DNA of 64,000 nt from Pedobacter boryungensis (GCF_013204825.1 NZ_JABMKV010000002.1:620001-684000); one strand, 5' to 3'. Numbered from the stretch's first letter, positions 1 to 9,389 are shown. The notes: a model not told the origin generated them from the sequence alone. A program made the numbers and translations.

Positions 1-1708
1 CTATCCAGAAGCACTTAAGTTTTTAGCTCAAAAATACAACATCGAGGTTGAAGAAACCGTTGAAACTGTACAAGACCTGGAGGCCCAAAACGCGAAAGAA
101 AGCTTATACATTGTCTCGCAATTTGCGGCTACTTTTTTTGAAGATCAATTATGGAATAATTCAGAAGGTAAGGCAATTGGATTAAGTTATTTTAAAGAGC
201 GTGGCTTTAGAGAAGATATCATCAAGAAGTTTAACCTAGGCTATTCGCCAGATGTTTGGGATGCACTAACTCAAGATGCTGTTAAAAATAAACATGCAGA
301 AGAATACTTAGAAAAAACAGGTTTATCTATCAGAAATGATAAAGGTAAATTGTACGATAGGTTTAGAGGAAGAGTAATGTTCCCCATCCACAATTTTACA
401 GGTAGGGTAATAGGTTTTGGCGGACGAACGTTAAAAACTGATAAAAATGTTCCGAAATATGTAAATTCTCCAGAAAGTGAAATATATCATAAATCAAACG
501 TACTGTATGGGCTTTTTCACGCTAAAAAAGCAATTAGAGATTTAGATAATTGTTATTTGGTAGAAGGTTATGCAGATGTACTTTCTGTGCATCAGGCTTA
601 TATAGAAAATGTAGTTGCCTCTTCAGGAACGTCTTTAACAATTGAGCAAATACGTTTAATTGGTCGTTTTACACAAAATGTAACTATTCTTTATGATGGA
701 GATGCAGCAGGTATAAAAGCATCTTTACGTGGATTGGATATGATTTTGGAGGAAGGATTAAATGTAAAAGTGGTTTCTTTCCCTGCTGGAGATGATCCTG
801 ATTCCTATATGCACAAAGTTGGTGCGGGTGAGTTTAAAACGTATATAGAAAATAATCGTCAAGATTTTATTCTGTATAAGGCAAATATTCTTTTAGCAGA
901 GGCTGGTAATGATCCGATAAAAAGAGCTGGAATTATTAGAGATATTGTAGAAAGTATCGCTAAAATCCCCGATAATATTAAAGCATCAGTTTTTATTCGT
1001 GAGTGCAGTAGTTTGTTGGCCATTGAAGAGCGAGTTTTGTTAAGTGAATTGAACACAATGCGAGCTGCGAAGTTCAAAAAGGCATCATCTCCGCAAGCAA
1101 GACCAGCTCAATATGAAGATATGCCACCAGCAGATCTGATGGCGGATAATGAACCTCAGGTAACGGCTACTGCTACAACAAATGACGACCTGCAAGAACA
1201 AGAAATTGTACGTTTATTATTAGCTTTTGGACATGAATTAGTCAGTTGGGATAAGATAGATAACATGTACATTGGCTCTTTTATCATGCAAAATTTAACA
1301 GATGTTACATTTGAAAACGCACTTTGTAAAAAAATTATCGACCATTATAGAACTGAAATTGAAAATGGACAATTACCAACTGCAAATCAGTTTATAAAAA
1401 GTGAGGATAGAGAAGTTGCTGATTTAGCCATTACACTTTCTACTTCGCCATACACGTTAAGCGAAAATTGGTATAACAAACATAATATATACGTTCGTGA
1501 TGAGACCATAAACCTAAAAGCAACCATTTTAGGGGGATTATATCATCTTAAAAAGAGAAAAGTAGATCGAATTTTATTAGACTTATTAAAAGAAATAAAA
1601 ATGGAAAGCGATGCTGCTAATCAAGAAATTTTGATGCAACGTTATGCTTTTATTAAAAATGTAGAAAAGGAAATTTCTAGATTTCTAGGTTCTGTAATTG
1701 TAAAATAA
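1..1708 (+). CDS. dnaG: DNA primase DnaG, 5'-truncated by the window edge
   Basis: Makes RNA primers at the replication fork. The reading frame is open from base 2, so about 568 C-terminal residues are present; the N-terminal zinc-binding domain lies outside the window. The visible part starts in the catalytic core. The Toprim fold is marked by EGYAD (near base 560) and DGDAAG (near base 700), whose acidic residues bind metal. The last ~150 residues correspond to the helicase-binding domain. The TAATG at 1706-1710 overlaps its stop with the yraN start, suggesting translational coupling. The identity is secure; only the start is missing. Confidence 0.95.
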   Translation, partial: YPEALKFLAQKYNIEVEETVETVQDLEAQNAKESLYIVSQFAATFFEDQLWNNSEGKAIGLSYFKERGFREDIIKKFNLGYSPDVWDALTQDAVKNKHAEEYLEKTGLSIRNDKGKLYDRFRGRVMFPIHNFTGRVIGFGGRTLKTDKNVPKYVNSPESEIYHKSNVLYGLFHAKKAIRDLDNCYLVEGYADVLSVHQAYIENVVASSGTSLTIEQIRLIGRFTQNVTILYDGDAAGIKASLRGLDMILEEGLNVKVVSFPAGDDPDSYMHKVGAGEFKTYIENNRQDFILYKANILLAEAGNDPIKRAGIIRDIVESIAKIPDNIKASVFIRECSSLLAIEERVLLSELNTMRAAKFKKASSPQARPAQYEDMPPADLMADNEPQVTATATTNDDLQEQEIVRLLLAFGHELVSWDKIDNMYIGSFIMQNLTDVTFENALCKKIIDHYRTEIENGQLPTANQFIKSEDREVADLAITLSTSPYTLSENWYNKHNIYVRDETINLKATILGGLYHLKKRKVDRILLDLLKEIKMESDAANQEILMQRYAFIKNVEKEISRFLGSVIVK

Positions 1709-2073
1709 TGGCAACTCATAATGATTTAGGTGTTAAAGGAGAAACCATTGCAAAAGAATATCTAGAAAAAATCGGCTACGAGATTTTAGATGTAAATTGG
1801 GTTCATGGAAAAGCAGAAGTAGATTTGGTGGCATATTTAAACAGACAAATCATTTTTGTAGAAGTAAAAACCCGGAGCTCAGTAGCTTTTGGTTTCCCCG
1901 AAGATTTTGTAAGCAATGCCAAGCAAAAGCAACTAGAATTAGCCGCAAATGAATATATAGAATTGATGAATCATCAAGACGAAATACGTTTTGATATAAT
2001 CTCTGTTCTTTTTGATAAACAAAATAACCACACTATAAAACATATTGAAGATGCATTCTGGCCAGAAGATTAG
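1708..2073 (+). CDS. yraN: YraN/UPF0102 family endonuclease-like protein
   Basis: Small (121 aa) protein of the UPF0102 family, which has a restriction-endonuclease-like fold. The family signature is complete: GVKGETIAKEYLEKIGY near the N-terminus, then E-x-D (KAEVDLV) and EVKTR, the nuclease-type D...ExK residues. The cellular role is not firmly established; related proteins are linked to DNA processing. Its ATG overlaps the dnaG stop by 1 nt and its 3' end overlaps the next gene by 23 nt, so the three genes are probably co-transcribed. Confidence 0.88.
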   Translation: MATHNDLGVKGETIAKEYLEKIGYEILDVNWVHGKAEVDLVAYLNRQIIFVEVKTRSSVAFGFPEDFVSNAKQKQLELAANEYIELMNHQDEIRFDIISVLFDKQNNHTIKHIEDAFWPED

Positions 2074-3136
2074 TCAAATCAAAAACTTATTATCTATTGC
2101 AATCATTGTCACTTTTTTAAGCGCTTGTAAAAATTCATCGACTTATCGAAGCTTTATTTCTCCAGAAGTTGGGCAAAATGTTTCTTCGGGAAGTGAATTT
2201 GAAGTTAAAATTCTATTTGGTAAAGAGAAAAAAGTAGATTCTGTAGTGTACGTTATAGATACTGTAAAAGTTGCTTCAAAAACAGACACTACAGTCATCA
2301 AGTTGAAAACGGAAGGTTTAAAATTGGGTAGCCATTTGTTAACGGCTAAGATTTACGGTGAAGGAGACCCTGAAGAGCTAACTGCAAATATTAATATTTT
2401 AGCGGCTAAAGCTCCAATAACATATACTTACAAAATAGTTAAGACTTTACCACACGATACCTCATCTTATGTAGAGGGTTTAGAATATCACGATGGTTTC
2501 TTTTATGAAAGTGCTGGAGATTATGGGCATTCTAGTCTACGTAAAGTAGAACCATCTACCGGAAAAGTTTTGCAATTTACACCTGTAGATAAGAAATATT
2601 TCGCAGAAGGGATTACGGTAATAGGCGATAAAATTATCCAGCTTACCTATCAGGAAAAAACAGGTTTTGTATATGATAAGGCAACATTGAGAAAGATTTC
2701 AGAATTTTCTTACACTACAGGAAGAGAAGGTTGGGGTTTAGCTTTTGATGGCCAAAAAGTATTGAATACAGATGGTTCTAATACTATTTTCTTTTTAGAT
2801 CCAAATAAGTACAATAAAATCGGATCAATAGATGTTTACGACAATAAAGGTCCAATTGAAAAGCTAAATGAACTTGAGTTTATAGATGGTAAGATTTATT
2901 CGAATGTTTATACTACCAATACTATTTTAATCATTAACCCAGAAAATGGCGCAGTTGAAGGAAAAATAGATTTAACTGGTATTTTCCCTTTAGATTATTT
3001 TAAAACTGATTATGAAAAAGGGAATAATGTACTAAACGGCATTGCTTGGGATTCTAAAGGAAAGCGACTGTTTGTAACAGGTAAAAAGTGGCCAAAAATA
3101 TTTGAGATAAAATTGGTTGAAATTCCGACGAAATAG
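2051..3136 (+). CDS. Glutaminyl-peptide cyclotransferase-like lipoprotein
   Basis: Predicted exported lipoprotein of about 361 aa with a hydrophobic signal ending in the lipobox LSAC. Residues ~25-115 form a small beta-rich domain. From ~125 onward the sequence matches the beta-propeller glutamine cyclotransferase family: EGLEYHDGFFYES, GREGWGLAFDG, TDGS, LNELEFIDG and NGIAWD occur in the expected order. These enzymes convert N-terminal Gln to pyroglutamate. The ATG at 2051 is preferred to the TTG two codons upstream. It ends 2 nt from a convergent gene. The substrate is unknown; exported proteins with N-terminal Gln after signal cleavage (A-Q is common here) are plausible targets. Confidence 0.82.
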   Translation: MHSGQKISQIKNLLSIAIIVTFLSACKNSSTYRSFISPEVGQNVSSGSEFEVKILFGKEKKVDSVVYVIDTVKVASKTDTTVIKLKTEGLKLGSHLLTAKIYGEGDPEELTANINILAAKAPITYTYKIVKTLPHDTSSYVEGLEYHDGFFYESAGDYGHSSLRKVEPSTGKVLQFTPVDKKYFAEGITVIGDKIIQLTYQEKTGFVYDKATLRKISEFSYTTGREGWGLAFDGQKVLNTDGSNTIFFLDPNKYNKIGSIDVYDNKGPIEKLNELEFIDGKIYSNVYTTNTILIINPENGAVEGKIDLTGIFPLDYFKTDYEKGNNVLNGIAWDSKGKRLFVTGKKWPKIFEIKLVEIPTK

Positions 3137-3138
3137 TG

Positions 3139-3666
3139 TTAATCTTTAGTTTTGTTTTCTCTTAAATATCCACTGTACATAATCGACTGCTTATTGTTGC
3201 TAATTACGGTTAAAGTGGCATAACCATTAGTGCTTATTGCAAATGACATGCTCACATTGTCTTTTACATCTTTTGTATTAATGCTTACATCCCAACCACC
3301 TTTTTTAGTTTTTGTAGCATTATATGTGAATTTTTTAGCTGTAAACTTATATCCATTTTCATCAGGATTCATAGAAGCCGAATACGATCTTCCATAGTAA
3401 GGCAAATAAGAAACTATGCTATCTTTAGTAATACGTACATCATAGGAACTTCCATTAAGGTTAATACTTCCTCCGCTAGTGTTGCCAGGCATTTTCCGCA
3501 ATACATCATTAATAGCTGCACTATTTGTAGGCATGGCTGAAGTAGCAACGAAGGTGTAATTTTTTTCTTCAACAATTCTTAAAGTTGTTGCTTTATCTGT
3601 TTGTGCACTAGCTTTAAAGCTAATAAATGCCAAAATTGCAAGTGCTATTGTTTTAATCGTTTTCAT
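3139..3666 (-). CDS. DUF4251 domain secreted protein
   Basis: About 175 aa, starting at the ATG that begins MKTIKTIALAILAF, followed by a signal peptide ending SFKASA-Q. An upstream in-frame start adds seven residues without improving the signal peptide. The mature part contains the alternating beta-strand pattern of DUF4251, including LPYYGRSYSA and the C-terminal SGYLRENK. This Bacteroidota family is periplasmic or surface-associated with no known function. The gene lies downstream of the Rieske operon on the same strand but is separated from it by ~150 nt containing a possible terminator. Confidence 0.72.
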   Translation of the reverse strand: MKTIKTIALAILAFISFKASAQTDKATTLRIVEEKNYTFVATSAMPTNSAAINDVLRKMPGNTSGGSINLNGSSYDVRITKDSIVSYLPYYGRSYSASMNPDENGYKFTAKKFTYNATKTKKGGWDVSINTKDVKDNVSMSFAISTNGYATLTVISNNKQSIMYSGYLRENKTKD

Positions 3667-3769
3667 AGCAATAAATCTATATATCAATTAAACAAAATAA
3701 TGAGGTGAAAGTTTAATTGAAAACGACAACTAAAAGTGATTAGTATAAATACACTAGACAATAAGAATG

Positions 3770-3803
3770 ATCAAGGAGAGAAAATTGCAACCCTCCCTGA
3801 CCA
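3770..3803 (-). terminator. Possible weak terminator after the Rieske gene
   Basis: On the minus strand GGTCAGGGAG (from 3803) can pair with CTCCTTGATC (to 3770) with two G-U pairs. The following bases are T-rich but not a clean T run. It lies about 10 nt past the Rieske stop, where an operon terminator would be expected. Confidence 0.35.
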
Positions 3804-3812
3804 ACCTTAAAA

Positions 3813-4283
3813 CTATGATATAGTAGCTGTTAGCACAGTTCCGGTAATAGAAGTGGCATAAACTTTTAATGCTGTTGTTGCGCCTCCATCGTTAGGTTGT
3901 GCAAGTACCGCTCCTGATGAACTATATTGAGAACTATGTAAACTACATTGAATAAGATTGCTGGCTTGTACCCAATTTAATGTACCCCCTTGGTGAGGGC
4001 AAACAGCTTGTGTGGCTACAAAAGATGAAGTTGAGTTTCCAGCAGCAAGACGAACAAATAACACGCCTCCTGTAGAAACAAAAGAGCCTACAGACGTTAA
4101 TTGTGAGTTTAAGTCTACATTAACTTTAGTTCCAACAGTGCCACCACCGCCGCCTCCGCCACCTCCTCCAGGTGTTGGACTAGGGTCATTTGATTTACTT
4201 CCGCCGCAGCTAGAAAGGCAACTTCCTGTGCATATCAAGGCCACACCAAGCCCTAAGGATTTGATAAATTCATTACGTTCCAT
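3813..4283 (-). CDS. Rieske [2Fe-2S] domain lipoprotein
   Basis: 156 aa. The N-terminus carries a hydrophobic export segment with SSC lipobox-like cysteines, then a Ser/Pro linker with ten consecutive glycines (minus-strand codons around 4140-4170), then a Rieske fold. The cluster ligands are visible as CPHQGG and CSLHSSQY, the two C-x-H/C-x-x-H pairs. It should carry a high-potential 2Fe-2S cluster at the outer face of a membrane and pass single electrons. It is the last gene of a tight operon with DUF5777, YceI, a barrel protein and an ECF sigma factor (11 nt after the DUF5777 stop). The electron partner is not evident. It is not the bc1 Rieske subunit, as no cytochrome b is nearby. Confidence 0.85.
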   Translation of the reverse strand: MERNEFIKSLGLGVALICTGSCLSSCGGSKSNDPSPTPGGGGGGGGGGTVGTKVNVDLNSQLTSVGSFVSTGGVLFVRLAAGNSTSSFVATQAVCPHQGGTLNWVQASNLIQCSLHSSQYSSSGAVLAQPNDGGATTALKVYATSITGTVLTATIS

Positions 4284-4294
4284 AATTTTCTTTT

Positions 4295-5236
4295 TTAGTA
4301 AATGGTTGATTTAGTATCTGGATTCTTGTTTTTGAATAAGCTGAAGTTCCTAGAGATGGTGAACCCAAAACGTACACCACCATCAGTCCATGATTTTCTG
4401 GTATTTCCGATATAATTATTTTCTACAATATATTCTGAATTCATGAAATTGAGGGAGAAAATATGACCACCAGTTTCAATTTCTAATCCTACACCGAGGG
4501 GGTTATAAAATACAATGGGTAAATCTTTAGGCCTCGATAAACCATTAACAAGCGTATAATCTGCTACAAAGGAGAGACGTTTGGTTAGCTTTATTCTTCC
4601 AGCGAAGCCAAGTGAAAATAAATTTTTAGGATCATCTGGGCCTGTTGTTACTGAACGAATTAATAAGGTAGGCATCGCTTGCAGCGACAATCTCGATGAA
4701 AATTTCCGAGAAAAAATAGGTTGAATAAGATAAGTTAATCTATCAGAATAGTTATCGAATTCATTTGTCGCAAACGGCTCTCTTGCCACCAGACCAATTT
4801 GTGCTAGAAAGGTGAGGTTAATCGGCATACCTCCATCGCTTTTTTGTTGAAGCAATTTCTGTTTTACATATAAATCATAAAGTTCATCATGTTTACTTCT
4901 TCCAAACCCAATGGTTAATTTATCAGTAATGCCATAATCTAATCCAATAAATAGATCTGTAGCAACATCTAAACCGTATAAAGTATGCGCACTACCAAAT
5001 TGTCCACCAATATCTCCAAAATGATGGCGAATTCGAAGATCCAAATCATGCTTTTTTTGTGTTTCTGTAGAATGCGATAAAACAACATGCGTTGATTTAA
5101 AAGTTGCTTCTACTTTATTAAACTTAGATGTGCTACCTAAGGTATTAAGTAGCGAATCTGCTTGTTGCGCACTCGCTCTTAAAGCGATGACAATTAAGAT
5201 TAGAAACAAATAAATAAATAGTTTAGGCTTATTCAT
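4295..5236 (-). CDS. DUF5777-type outer-membrane beta-barrel protein
   Basis: 313 aa with a signal peptide (to ALRASA-Q) and a body of alternating amphipathic strands typical of an outer-membrane barrel. Motifs such as HHFGDIGGQFGSAHTLYGLD and LFIGLDYGITDKLTIGFGRS match the DUF5777 barrels of Bacteroidota. The function of the family is unknown; transport or anchoring of redox partners is possible. The gene follows YceI by 2 nt and precedes the Rieske gene by 11 nt, so the three products are almost certainly made together. Family assignment is from memory of sequence patterns. Confidence 0.72.
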   Translation of the reverse strand: MNKPKLFIYLFLILIVIALRASAQQADSLLNTLGSTSKFNKVEATFKSTHVVLSHSTETQKKHDLDLRIRHHFGDIGGQFGSAHTLYGLDVATDLFIGLDYGITDKLTIGFGRSKHDELYDLYVKQKLLQQKSDGGMPINLTFLAQIGLVAREPFATNEFDNYSDRLTYLIQPIFSRKFSSRLSLQAMPTLLIRSVTTGPDDPKNLFSLGFAGRIKLTKRLSFVADYTLVNGLSRPKDLPIVFYNPLGVGLEIETGGHIFSLNFMNSEYIVENNYIGNTRKSWTDGGVRFGFTISRNFSLFKNKNPDTKSTIY

Positions 5237-5238
5237 AA

Positions 5239-5802
5239 TTACTTATTTAGAGGGTTTAATGTGCCTTGAAAGGTTACTTTTATAGTCTCAGCAATTTTGG
5301 TAAAAACTATACTAGGAATTTTAATTTCATGTGCAGCACAGACTACTTCGAAGGTTGAACTTAATGTCGGAATTCCATTTTTAATGATAATTCTTCCAGC
5401 AATTGTTCTAGACTTATCTACACCATGAACCGTAAGTACACCTTTGGCAAAAACTGGATATTCACCATCTTTTTTCCAATCTACTTTTGGCTCAATTATT
5501 CCTTTAAACTTAGCTGCAGGATATTTTTCGCTTTCCATGTAGTTTTCATTAAAATGTTCCTGCATCATTTTCTTATCAAATTCTAAACTTTTAATGGGAA
5601 TTTGGATTGCTAATTCTTGATTTTGTACCACCAACACTGCCGTTCCTGCATTACTAACTGCTTTAATATCTTCTACCGGAGTAGATGAAAAAATGCTAGT
5701 TTTAACGTTTTTACCAACGTAAGTTTGTGCGCTCGCAGAAATTATGAATGCGAAATAAAGCAGCAACAACAAAATCAGACTATTATTTTTTATTGAAATC
5801 AT
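5239..5802 (-). CDS. YceI-family periplasmic lipid-binding protein
   Basis: 187 aa with a long hydrophobic signal peptide ending ISASA-Q and one YceI lipocalin-like domain. Diagnostic segments are HFNENYMESEKYPAAKFKG and GVLTVHGVDKSR. YceI proteins bind long polyisoprenoid chains, such as quinone-like lipids, in a beta-barrel pocket. The start codon lies 20 nt inside the preceding barrel gene, indicating translational coupling. In this operon it may handle an isoprenoid or quinone that exchanges electrons with the Rieske lipoprotein; that link is inference. Confidence 0.85.
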   Translation of the reverse strand: MISIKNNSLILLLLLYFAFIISASAQTYVGKNVKTSIFSSTPVEDIKAVSNAGTAVLVVQNQELAIQIPIKSLEFDKKMMQEHFNENYMESEKYPAAKFKGIIEPKVDWKKDGEYPVFAKGVLTVHGVDKSRTIAGRIIIKNGIPTLSSTFEVVCAAHEIKIPSIVFTKIAETIKVTFQGTLNPLNK

Positions 5803-6994
5803 AACGTAGTTTTAATGATACACCACTAGATTTTAAAGGCACATTTCCTTCTCCAATTCCTGTTAAAGGAATTTTAACATAAGGTTCAATACCAAAACCT
5901 AATTTTTTATTTAATTTAATATTGTAGGTAGCGGATAAATCTATTACACTTAAAAAGTGCTGATTCTCATTTGTTTTTTCAGTAATTCTATCTTTTCGGC
6001 CAGATGCCGCAGTATATTTAAAAACATAATCTTCTTTTAACATCAAATAGCTAGACAAACCTGCGTTAAGATCAATGCTATTTTTCTGATGATTTGCTAC
6101 AGTGTAAGATGCTCTTAATGGAATTTCTAAAACCTTACAAGCTGCATTAATTTGTGTAATAGTGGCTGCTACTGCAGGATTATTAAATGTATAATTATAG
6201 TTGTTTGCAGTATAATTTTTAGAGCCGTAGATGATACCAGTTTGTACACTCAATTTTTTTGTTAAACCTACGCCAACCCCAATTCCAAAAGCTAATCCGC
6301 TTTTGCCACCAACAAGAGCGTTTGTAGAACTAAAATCTGGTCCCACGCTTATTGCTAGACTAATAGGGATTTTACGTTTAACTTTAATATCTCTTATAGT
6401 TTTAGTGTTATTCGCATTCTCCTCTAGAGTTTTGGTCTCTGTAGCAGCAGTTTGTGCAATTATGTTTTCTTGTTTGCTAGTTAGTGGTTGTAGTGGAGTA
6501 AAAACATCTTTAGCATTTACAGCTACTACATCTTTTTGTATAGCAGAACTATCAACGGGTTTAATAATTACATTTTGTGAAATTAATGGAGTAGATTCTT
6601 TTTCTTTTTTGAAATGTAATGGTATTGTAGGATTAGCATATTTCACATAATTGCTCGTTTCGTCAATAGCATTACTTTGATTTTTAGCAATTCCTGTTTC
6701 ATTTTTTGCTATTGGATCTGGTTTGCTGTCTAAATCTTCAGGTTTTTTAGTTTCATGGTTTTTTACAGCAATTGCATCGTTTTTAATTTCAGTTTTACGA
6801 TTAGTTAAATAAAATCCCAACCCAAAAGAAAGAAAAAGTAATATGATGCTAGCATTTCTATAAAATACCAATCGATCTCTTTTTCGTAACTTCTTCTCCA
6901 TCTTCAACCATGATTCTTCCTCAAACTCAGGATACTCTTCAGTTATCCTAGTTTTAAAGGCTTGATCAAAGTCTTCATCATTCAACTCTTTCAT
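5783..6994 (-). CDS. Membrane-anchored beta-barrel protein, candidate anti-sigma partner
   Basis: 403 aa. Residues 1-42 are charged and cytoplasmic-looking (EFEEESWLKMEKKLRKRDR), followed by one transmembrane helix (~43-62). Then comes a ~140-residue low-complexity, Lys/Thr/Glu-rich linker, and from ~205 an alternating-strand domain of the Bacteroidota porin/outer-membrane-barrel type (SLAISVGPDFSS, LAFGIGVGVGLTKKLSVQTGIIYG). The gene starts 3 nt after the ECF sigma gene stops, the usual position for an anti-sigma factor. It has no recognisable FecR domain. A protein that spans the periplasm and reports outer-membrane state to the sigma factor is an attractive but unproven reading. Confidence 0.68.
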   Translation of the reverse strand: MKELNDEDFDQAFKTRITEEYPEFEEESWLKMEKKLRKRDRLVFYRNASIILLFLSFGLGFYLTNRKTEIKNDAIAVKNHETKKPEDLDSKPDPIAKNETGIAKNQSNAIDETSNYVKYANPTIPLHFKKEKESTPLISQNVIIKPVDSSAIQKDVVAVNAKDVFTPLQPLTSKQENIIAQTAATETKTLEENANNTKTIRDIKVKRKIPISLAISVGPDFSSTNALVGGKSGLAFGIGVGVGLTKKLSVQTGIIYGSKNYTANNYNYTFNNPAVAATITQINAACKVLEIPLRASYTVANHQKNSIDLNAGLSSYLMLKEDYVFKYTAASGRKDRITEKTNENQHFLSVIDLSATYNIKLNKKLGFGIEPYVKIPLTGIGEGNVPLKSSGVSLKLRYDFNKK

Positions 6995-6997
6995 TTC

Positions 6998-7549
6998 TTA
7001 ATAATTAATTTTTTGTTTGCTGGGCTCAGGTGCTTCAGCTATCATTTTTTTTAAATTTTCTCTAGCTTTAAATAAGTTAGATTTTGAAGTACCCACAGAG
7101 ATCGAAAGCATACTCGAAATTTCTTCATGTGAATAGCCATCTATTGCGAATAAATTAAAAACCGTTCTGTAAGCATAAGATAGTTTTTGAACTAACTTAA
7201 TGAGATCATTATAATGTAAATGGGAGAGAATGTTTTCACTATCTTCCACTTCATGTTTATCGTTTAGTTCTTCCATTTCTAATTTTTTTATTCGGCTTCT
7301 GTAATAATCAATTGATGTATTGATCATGATTGTACTTAACCAGGCTTTAAAAGAACGCTCCTTATCATATCGATGGATATTCATAAAAACCTTCATAAAA
7401 CCATCGTTTACCATTTCAACAGCTTCATCTTTATTTTTCGAGTAACGCAAACAAATCCTCATGGCATACCCATAATAAAGCCGATAAAGTTCTTTCTGAC
7501 TTCGTCGATCTTTTTTTATACAGCCATTAATTAGTTCAGGTGTCAACAA
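6998..7549 (-). CDS. RNA polymerase sigma-70 factor, ECF type
   Basis: 183 aa. Region 2 is visible as LYRLYYGYAMRICLRYSKNKDEAVEMVNDGFMKVF with AWLSTIMINTSIDYYR, and region 4 as FNLFAIDGYSHEEISSMLSISVGTSKSNLFKARENLKK. This is a typical extracytoplasmic-function sigma factor. No ATG precedes the conserved N-terminus, so translation must start at one of two adjacent TTG codons (7549 or 7546). It is the first gene of the operon running to the Rieske gene and probably controls it. Confidence 0.9.
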   Translation of the reverse strand: MLTPELINGCIKKDRRSQKELYRLYYGYAMRICLRYSKNKDEAVEMVNDGFMKVFMNIHRYDKERSFKAWLSTIMINTSIDYYRSRIKKLEMEELNDKHEVEDSENILSHLHYNDLIKLVQKLSYAYRTVFNLFAIDGYSHEEISSMLSISVGTSKSNLFKARENLKKMIAEAPEPSKQKINY

Positions 7550-7656
7550 AATAATTTCAGTCTAGATTTGTTCAGTTATAAGTAGTTACGGCGGTTAATT
7601 CTTAAAGGTTGCCTATGCTTAAGAAATTTATGAATAAAAATTATCGTATAAAGAAA

Positions 7657-7695
7657 AATCGCCATTTAATTGATTATTTCAACTAAATGGCGATT
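7657..7695. terminator. Strong hairpin terminator after pgi
   Basis: AATCGCCATTTA (7657-7668) and TAAATGGCGATT (7684-7695) form a perfect 12-bp stem with a 15-nt loop. On the minus strand it is followed by TTTTTC, fitting a rho-independent terminator about 50 nt after the pgi stop. Confidence 0.8.
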
Positions 7696-7742
7696 AAAAT
7701 CTTGGAACTAGCCCCAATGAACCAGTGAACCAATAAACTATT

Positions 7743-9389
7743 TTATCTCCAATCTTTATATAAATTTATTAGCCCATTTGTAGAAGAATCATGTGTGCTA
7801 ACTGGCTGATTGTCTTTTAATTCTGGTTGTATTTTTTGCGCTAACTGTTTGCCCAATTCAACTCCCCATTGGTCAAAGCTGAAAATATTCCAAATTACTC
7901 CTTGCACAAATATCTTATGTTCGTATAAGGCAATTAAGCTTCCTAAGCTATATGGAGTTACTTTTTTTAATAAAATGGAATTAGTAGGCCTATTCCCATC
8001 AAATACTTTAAAAGGAGCTAGCTCTTTGATTTGACTTTCTGATTTTCCAGAATTTTTCAATTCTTTGATCACTTCTTCCTCACTCTTGCCATTCATTAAA
8101 GCTTCAGTTTGGGCAAAGAAATTAGATAATAAGATATTATGATGATCTCCTAAAGGATTTAAACTTTGTGCAGGGGCGATGAAATCACAAGGAATTAATC
8201 GAGTACCTTGATGAATGAGTTGATAAAAAGCATGCTGACCATTTGTTCCAGGTTCTCCCCAAATTACAGGTCCAGTTTCGTAATCTACAGCGTTGCCATT
8301 ACGGTCTACATGTTTGCCGTTGCTTTCCATATCTCCTTGTTGAAAATAGGCTGCAAAGCGATGTAGGTATTGGTCATAAGGTAAAATAGCATGCGTTTCT
8401 GCATTGAAAAAATTGATATACCAAACACCTAATAAACCTAAAATTACAGGAATGTTTTGCTCAAAAGATGTGTTTTCAAAATGCTGATCGCTGGCATGTG
8501 CACCCGCTAATAATTGTTTAAAATTATCAAAACCTATACCTAACGAAATAGAAAGTCCAATGGCGCTCCATAACGAATAACGACCGCCAACCCAATCCCA
8601 AAATTCGAACATATTTTCCGTATCAATTCCGAATGCTGCAACATCTTTAGCATTTGTACTCAAAGCAGCAAAATGTTTAGCAATATCTTCGGTTTTAGCG
8701 CCACTATTTAAAAACCATTCTCTAGCACTATGTGCGTTTGTCATGGTTTCTTGCGTAGTAAATGTTTTTGAAGCCACTAAAAATAAGGTAGTTTCAGGAT
8801 TTACACTTTTTAAGGTTTCTGCTAAATGAGTTCCATCAATATTAGAAACGAAATGCATATTTAAACGTGTTTTATACGCTTTTAATGCTTCGGTCACCAT
8901 TACCGGACCTAAATCTGAACCACCAATTCCAATGTTCACAATATCTGTAATTGCTTTGCCAGTATATCCTTTCCATTCTTCAAAAATAATCGCATTGCTA
9001 AATTTTTGCATCTTGGCTAAAACAGCATTTACATCAGGCATTACATCTTTCCCGTCAACCAAAATGGCTTTATTACTTTGGTTGCGCAGGGCGATATGTA
9101 ATACAGGTCTACCTTCAGTCTGATTAATTTTATCGCCATTAAACATCGCTTTTATAGCCTCATCTAATTTGCATTCGCGGGCCAGTTGAATAAGCAATGC
9201 TAATGTGGTATCGTTAATTCTGTTTTTAGAAAAATCTACTAAAATATCTTCAAATAAAATGGAGAATTTCTTAAAACGCTCATCATCTTCTGCAAATAAG
9301 CTCTTTAAGTTGGTTTCGTTAATGTCTATAAAATGATCTGCTAAATATTTATAAGCAGAAGTGGTTGTAAAATTAATAGTAGGAAACAT
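7743..9389 (-). CDS. pgi: Glucose-6-phosphate isomerase
   Basis: 548 aa, the full length of the long bacterial/eukaryotic type. It interconverts glucose-6-phosphate and fructose-6-phosphate in the cytoplasm. Visible signatures are [15 protein letters not shown] (sugar-phosphate binding), [17 protein letters not shown] (with the catalytic Glu and PGI signature) and the C-terminal [22 protein letters not shown] with the catalytic Lys. It is a single transcription unit with its own terminator. Nothing unusual is seen. Confidence 0.97.
   Translation of the reverse strand: MFPTINFTTTSAYKYLADHFIDINETNLKSLFAEDDERFKKFSILFEDILVDFSKNRINDTTLALLIQLARECKLDEAIKAMFNGDKINQTEGRPVLHIALRNQSNKAILVDGKDVMPDVNAVLAKMQKFSNAIIFEEWKGYTGKAITDIVNIGIGGSDLGPVMVTEALKAYKTRLNMHFVSNIDGTHLAETLKSVNPETTLFLVASKTFTTQETMTNAHSAREWFLNSGAKTEDIAKHFAALSTNAKDVAAFGIDTENMFEFWDWVGGRYSLWSAIGLSISLGIGFDNFKQLLAGAHASDQHFENTSFEQNIPVILGLLGVWYINFFNAETHAILPYDQYLHRFAAYFQQGDMESNGKHVDRNGNAVDYETGPVIWGEPGTNGQHAFYQLIHQGTRLIPCDFIAPAQSLNPLGDHHNILLSNFFAQTEALMNGKSEEEVIKELKNSGKSESQIKELAPFKVFDGNRPTNSILLKKVTPYSLGSLIALYEHKIFVQGVIWNIFSFDQWGVELGKQLAQKIQPELKDNQPVSTHDSSTNGLINLYKDWR

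Noticed and set aside
4012..4314. Plus-strand ORF with a poly-proline run
   Set aside because: It is the antisense shadow of the poly-glycine linker and N-terminus of the Rieske lipoprotein gene.
6231..6650. 139-codon plus-strand ORF opposite the barrel gene
   Set aside because: The minus-strand frame has a coherent signal/helix/linker/barrel layout and operon spacing; the plus frame has none.
7696..7742. AACCAGTGAACCAATAAAC-type short direct repeat just after the pgi stop
   Set aside because: Only a few bases repeat (AACCA); not distinguishable from chance in this context.
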